From assembly GCF_006716425.1 (NCBI RefSeq), contig NZ_VFOZ01000001.1:6820001-6884000 (forward strand): DNA of 64,000 bases, read 5' to 3'. Made by a program: the position numbers and the translations under genes. The stretch is from Actinoallomurus bryophytorum (GTDB lineage: Bacteria; Actinomycetota; Actinomycetes; Streptosporangiales; Streptosporangiaceae). Within the stretch, counting starts at the first letter, position 1. Every line of letters begins with the position of its first letter. Under the pieces are notes generated by a model that saw nothing but the letters and a program-made list of their open reading frames with translations, had not been told where the DNA came from and did not search any database. This document shows positions 60,018 through 64,000 of the stretch, piece by piece.

Positions 60018-60998
60018 ATGGCCCTGTTCGACATGCCCCTCGCCGAGATGCGTGCATACCGCCCCGAGCGCGCCGAGCCCGCGGACTTCGACGCCTTCTG
60101 GAGGAGCACCCTGGACCAGGCCGCGGGCCACGACCTGGCGGCGGAGTTCCGTCCGTACGACGCGGCGCTGACCGAGGTCGAGGTGTACGACGCCTCTTTC
60201 GCCGGTTGGGGCGGGCACCGCATATCCGGCTGGTTCATCGTGCCGAAGCACGCGGCGGGTCCGGTGCCCTGCGTCATGCACTACATCGGCTACGGCGGTG
60301 GCCGCGGCACTCCGCACGACCATCTGGTCTGGCCCGCCTCGGGCCGCGCGGTCTTCGTCGTGGACACCCGGGGCCAGGGCGCGACCAGCGGCAACAACGC
60401 CGGCGCCACCGCGGACCCCGACGGCGGCGTGCACCCGCAGAGCCCGGGCTTCATGACCCGCGGCATCCTCGCCCCGGAGCACTACTACTACCGCCGGGTC
60501 TTCACCGACGCCGTCCGGGCGGTGGACGCCGCGAAGAGTCACCCCGCCGTGGACCCCGGCCGGGTCTACGTCAGCGGCGGCAGCCAGGGCGGCGGCATCA
60601 CCACGGCGGTGGCCGGGCTGCGCGGCGACGTGGCGGCGGCGCTGGTGGACGTGCCGTTCCTGACGCATTTCCGTCGCGCGCTGGAGATCACGAACGACGA
60701 CCCGTACCAGGAGATCGTCCGTTTCCTGAAGACGCAGCGGAACGCGGACGAACAGGTCTTCCGCACCCTGTCCTACTTCGACGGCCAGCACTTCGCGGCC
60801 CGCGCCGCGTGCCCGGCGCTCTACTCGGTGGCCCTGATGGACCAGACCTGCCCGCCCTCGACGGTCTTCGCCTCCTACAACCACTGGGCGCACCCGGAGA
60901 AGTCCATCGAGATCTACCCGTGGAACGGCCACGAGGGCGGCTCGGCGGAACACCGCTCCGTGCAGCTGAGGTGGCTGAAGGGCGTGGGCGGCGTATAG
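60018..60998 (+). CDS. Acetylxylan esterase / cephalosporin-C deacetylase family (CE7)
   Basis: A 326-aa alpha/beta hydrolase without a signal peptide, so it should act on imported acetylated xylo-oligosaccharides in the cytoplasm. Family signatures: DTRGQG, nucleophile GGSQGGG (Ser about 194), Asp in VALMDQTCPP (about 278) and His in WNGHEGG (about 308). ATG 60018 follows GGGAG. It is divergent from the Gfo/Idh-lacI-phyH unit and shares its operator region. Together with GH10 and the importer it completes a xylan-use set. Confidence 0.93.
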   Translation: MALFDMPLAEMRAYRPERAEPADFDAFWRSTLDQAAGHDLAAEFRPYDAALTEVEVYDASFAGWGGHRISGWFIVPKHAAGPVPCVMHYIGYGGGRGTPHDHLVWPASGRAVFVVDTRGQGATSGNNAGATADPDGGVHPQSPGFMTRGILAPEHYYYRRVFTDAVRAVDAAKSHPAVDPGRVYVSGGSQGGGITTAVAGLRGDVAAALVDVPFLTHFRRALEITNDDPYQEIVRFLKTQRNADEQVFRTLSYFDGQHFAARAACPALYSVALMDQTCPPSTVFASYNHWAHPEKSIEIYPWNGHEGGSAEHRSVQLRWLKGVGGV

Positions 60999-61052
60999 GC
61001 GGCAGTACCCCACAAGGGGCGGCGTGGCCCAACGGCGGGGCAATGCCGAATG

Positions 61053-61491
<439 letters not shown>

Positions 61492-61609
61492 TGATCACCG
61501 GCCGGTAGTGATCGTCACCAGGCCCGGCAAAGGGGCCCGGTCATGCCGCCTCCCGGCCGCGCACTAGTGGTGACGTCGAGATGTGATGCGGCACTCCTAA
61601 GGAGCTCAG

Positions 61610-62275
61610 ATGATCTCGTCGTTCGGCAAACGTGCCGTGGCCGCCGCCACGGTCGCCGCACTCGGCGGCCTCGGCGTCGCCGTGGCCCACACACCCGCGC
61701 GCGCCTCCGGCTTCTCCACGGCCTACACGTGCGCCCTTCCGCTGCTGGGACCGAGAGCCGCCATCCTCGACGGCTGGCTGACCTCGCCGGGCCAGGCGGC
61801 AGTCAACGGGACGGCCGCCTTCCGGTTGCACATCGCACGACTGACCCTGAACTCCCCGGTCCCCATCGACTCCTGGAACGCCTCCGCGTCGATCGGTGTA
61901 CGCGGCGCCGAGAGCTCGTCGTTCCGGGTGTCGGGCTCGGGGGGAGTCGTACCGGCACGGCAGCCCCTCTCCGGTGACCTCATCGGCGACTGGGCACCGA
62001 CCCGGCGCGGAACGGACCTGCTGAGCGTCAACAGCATCACGATCAGCGCGAACACCGCCACCACCGGGACCATCACGGCGCAGTGCGTACCGAGCGAGGC
62101 CCGCCAGGCGAGCGAGATCCTCACGGTCTTCCCGCCGTACGCCACCGGCGGGAACCGTCCTCACGGGGTGCGGTACCACCAGGGCTGGAACCGCCCGCAC
62201 CGCGCGGTCTGGTACCGGGTAGCCGGACGGCCGCGCCACGACGGCCCGGCGCGCCACTCGCGCGACGATCGCTGA
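61610..62275 (+). CDS. Secreted protein of unknown function
   Basis: A 221-aa exported protein. ATG 61610 follows AAGGAG. Signal peptide: SSFGKRAVAAATVAALGGLGVAVAHTPARA. The mature part (YTCALPLLGPRAAILDGWLT ... TITAQCVPS) holds one Cys pair and a beta-rich body like DUF6801-type actinobacterial secreted proteins; a basic, His- and Arg-rich tail (RPHGVRYHQGWNRPHRAVWY) follows. No enzyme motif is visible. A hairpin terminator lies after the stop. Confidence 0.7.
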   Translation: MISSFGKRAVAAATVAALGGLGVAVAHTPARASGFSTAYTCALPLLGPRAAILDGWLTSPGQAAVNGTAAFRLHIARLTLNSPVPIDSWNASASIGVRGAESSSFRVSGSGGVVPARQPLSGDLIGDWAPTRRGTDLLSVNSITISANTATTGTITAQCVPSEARQASEILTVFPPYATGGNRPHGVRYHQGWNRPHRAVWYRVAGRPRHDGPARHSRDDR

Positions 62276-62287
62276 CCTGATTTCGAG

Positions 62288-62321
62288 CTGGGCGTTCTCG
62301 GGCCGGCCCGGGAACGCCCAG
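62288..62321. terminator. Bidirectional terminator
   Basis: CTGGGCGTTC (62288-62297) pairs with GAACGCCCAG (62312-62321); the inner CGGGCC/GGCCCG continues the stem. It sits between the convergent secreted-protein and kinase genes. Confidence 0.75.
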
Positions 62322-62388
62322 CGGCGTTCAGGCGGGCATTCGCAGATGTCTTTCGTGGAACAGACTCCTGAGCGTGGTCTCCCCGTAT

Positions 62389-63696
62389 TCAGTCGCAGCA
62401 GGCCGGGAACTCGGCGAGGAGCTCTGTTCCGCCTCCCGCCGGGCTGACGATCTCCAGGGTTCCGTCGAGTGCCTCGACACGGTGGACGAGACCGATGAGC
62501 CCCGATCCGCGGGATGGATCGGCGCCTCCGACCCCGTCATCGCCTATGACGAGGCGGATGGTGGAGCCGCTGGTGAGCTCGACATGCACTTTGGAGGCGT
62601 GGGCATGCCTGGCGGCGTTGGCCAGGGCCTCACAGGCGATGTAGTAGACGGCCAGCTCGATCTGCGCCGGCAGCCGGCGGTAGGACAGGTCGAGGTCGAC
62701 GGTGATCGGGCAACGGCATGCGAGCGCGGCGAGCGCGGGCCGGATGCCGTGCTTGGTGAGGGCGGGGGGACGGAGTCCGCGAGAGATGTCACGTAGCTCC
62801 GTCATGGCGTCGGCCAAGGCGGTGGCCGTTCGGGCGAGGCGTGGCTTCAGGGTGAGGGGTGCGATGGCCTCGATGTCCACCAGCTCGAGCCCGATCGAGA
62901 TGAGGCGCTGCTGGGCCCCGTCATGCAGGTTACGGTCGATCTGGTGGCGGGTCCGGTCGGCGATCTCGATGATGCGGGCGCGGGCGGTCTTGAGGGCCTG
63001 CGCGGAGCGTTCTCTCTCCTGCGCGGTCCGCACGAGTACCTCCAGCCAGGGCAGCACCCGCGCGCGCAGGCGCCGCGATGTCGCTCTGGGCAGCCCGGTG
63101 GGGACCAGGAGCGTGGCCGGCGTCCTCTCGTCGTGCAGCGAGAACGCCTCATGCCGTTCGTCGGCGGCGACCTCGCCCAGCTGGAGCGACGCCCAGGGCA
63201 GGCCCAGCGCCTGTCGCAGGTGCAGTGCGGTGGCCGCGAGGGACGCTTCCAGATCGGGTCCGCTCAGCATCAGACGGGCCAGCTCGGCGGAGAGATCTGC
63301 TTCCCTGCGTGCCGAGAACGCTTCCAGCCACGCCGTGTCGAGGATGCCGTTGATTCGATGAAGGAGATCGGAGCCGGCACGTTGGATGGCGGTGGCAAAA
63401 CCCACCTCTTCGTCGGAGAGCCTCGTGCTGGGGTTGTCGGCCAGTAGCCGGGCGTAGATGAGCATCGAGGTCAGCGGGGTGAGGAGCTCGTGCGACATCT
63501 CGGCCAGGGTCTCCGAGATGCACTGCGACGCCGAACCCGTCGCGTTCTCGGATGGTTCCTCGCACACCGTTCGCGGCTCCGCGTTCGGCCTCCGCGACTC
63601 ATCGCGACGCTTGTGAGGCCGGTTCACCGGCCACGAGGAAGAGACGCCGGGACGCCCAGGGTCCACGCGCTGGTATCCGTCGAGAGTCCTGCTCAT
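62389..63696 (-). CDS. Sensor histidine kinase with two possible phosphoacceptor helices
   Basis: A 435-aa soluble kinase with no membrane segment. A HisKA-like helix appears near residue 67 (LAEMSHELLTPLTSMLIYARLL), then a GAF-like region (about 135-230), a HisKA_3 helix (RTRHQIDRNLHDGAQQRLISIGLEL, about residue 255-280) and a HATPase_c domain (CEALANAARHA N-box, GDDGVGG and GSGLIGLVHRVEALDG). The HisKA_3/HATPase part matches NarX/DegS-like kinases. The first helix has the classical SHE-L-TP motif, so the protein may combine two DHp types. No response regulator is next to it inside the window. The gene is preceded by a coupled small frame. Confidence 0.85.
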   Translation of the reverse strand: MSRTLDGYQRVDPGRPGVSSSWPVNRPHKRRDESRRPNAEPRTVCEEPSENATGSASQCISETLAEMSHELLTPLTSMLIYARLLADNPSTRLSDEEVGFATAIQRAGSDLLHRINGILDTAWLEAFSARREADLSAELARLMLSGPDLEASLAATALHLRQALGLPWASLQLGEVAADERHEAFSLHDERTPATLLVPTGLPRATSRRLRARVLPWLEVLVRTAQERERSAQALKTARARIIEIADRTRHQIDRNLHDGAQQRLISIGLELVDIEAIAPLTLKPRLARTATALADAMTELRDISRGLRPPALTKHGIRPALAALACRCPITVDLDLSYRRLPAQIELAVYYIACEALANAARHAHASKVHVELTSGSTIRLVIGDDGVGGADPSRGSGLIGLVHRVEALDGTLEIVSPAGGGTELLAEFPACCD

Positions 63697-63983
63697 GTCA
63701 GATCCTCTTCCTCATCTGTCGGTACATCGCTCTCAACCTGGCGCGACCGAACCATCCAGAGCGTCGGGTTCGCTCCCGGCCTGGGCCGCAGGCGGCGACA
63801 CCGAACACGGTCGTCGAAGGGGCGATCTTGGCGTATCGCCCATCCGGGCAGTTCGATGTTCTCGTGCCGGGACGGGGTGATCGCCTGTGCCGACACCGCC
63901 GATGCGTTTACCCACGTCACAGCGGTTTCATTGATGGGCTGAACCATTGCGGGATGGCGCTCGCGGGTGTTTCCTGACCCCAT
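63693..63983 (-). CDS. Small hypothetical protein upstream of the kinase (uncertain)
   Basis: A 96-codon frame whose stop overlaps the kinase start (ATGA, 63693-63696), consistent with translational coupling. Part of it looks protein-like (HENIELPGWAIRQDRPFDDRV), but no family is recognised and the ribosome site is weak. It could be a non-coding leader. Confidence 0.35.
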   Translation of the reverse strand: MGSGNTRERHPAMVQPINETAVTWVNASAVSAQAITPSRHENIELPGWAIRQDRPFDDRVRCRRLRPRPGANPTLWMVRSRQVESDVPTDEEEDLT

Positions 63984-64000
63984 GGGGGGCGTAGCCTCAC

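Overview
The window is high-GC DNA with dense, strongly GC-biased codon use, long antisense shadow frames and typical actinobacterial gene families: ECF sigma factors with SnoaL tails, many TetR/LacI/AraC regulators, LLM-class (flavin/F420) oxidoreductases, an MbtH protein, and sugar ABC importers without their own ATPase. This points to a filamentous actinomycete (Actinomycetota, such as Streptomycetales or Streptosporangiales). The genus cannot be fixed from sequence alone.

Layout. 1-4.5 kb: a mercuric-reductase-like flavoprotein (cut by the left edge), an ECF sigma factor with a divergent SnoaL protein, and an NAD(P)-binding oxidoreductase with a TetR repressor that appear to share three copies of one operator. 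4.7-7.0 kb: a prpF-type tautomerase remnant, an extradiol dioxygenase and an LLM oxidoreductase. 7.1-12.3 kb: a secreted ricin-like lectin, a tetR-SDR-binding protein operon, and a membrane protein facing a second TetR. 12.3-15.2 kb: a GNAT/ATP-grasp fusion, an orphan adenylate-enzyme C-subdomain fused to a membrane domain, and a small exported protein. 15.2-21.8 kb: a class I lanthipeptide locus (lanA, lanB, lanC and an LLM reductase), with a second, internally deleted copy of the LLM gene on the far side. 21.8-27.0 kb: a candidate conflict/immunity locus made of an HTH-macro protein divergent from a coupled operon encoding a 4-TM protein, a nucleoside phosphorylase-like protein and a TM-macro protein. 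27.0-28.4 kb: broken gene pieces. 28.4-33.3 kb: a CPBP protease, a two-component system and an exported S33 peptidase. 33.3-42.9 kb: a truncated AraC gene and an mbtH-NRPS-aminotransferase-MFS operon that should make a dipeptide. 43.0-61.0 kb: a plant-polysaccharide (xylan-type) block with GH5, LacI, GH10, sugar ABC importer, Gfo/Idh/MocA enzymes, an alpha/alpha-barrel glycosidase, two PhyH-type oxygenases, a second LacI and an acetylxylan esterase. 61.0-64.0 kb: a halogenase fragment, an exported protein and a sensor kinase.

How it works together. In the polysaccharide block, secreted GH5, GH10 and an acetyl esterase would release xylo-oligosaccharides, which the ABC importer takes up and cytoplasmic enzymes process. 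Two LacI repressors gate this, each with visible operators. One of them sits in a 106-bp inverted repeat that carries mirrored promoters for GH5 and lacI.

The parts most worth a second look are the macro/nucleosidase/membrane locus (21853-26971), which includes a possible amyloid-type signalling motif pair; the lanthipeptide locus flanked by direct repeats; the mirrored promoter cassette; and the short NRPS operon. Several remnants (prpF, TetR, FAD oxidoreductase, two AraC pieces, Gfo/Idh/MocA, halogenase) show that the region has been reshuffled repeatedly.
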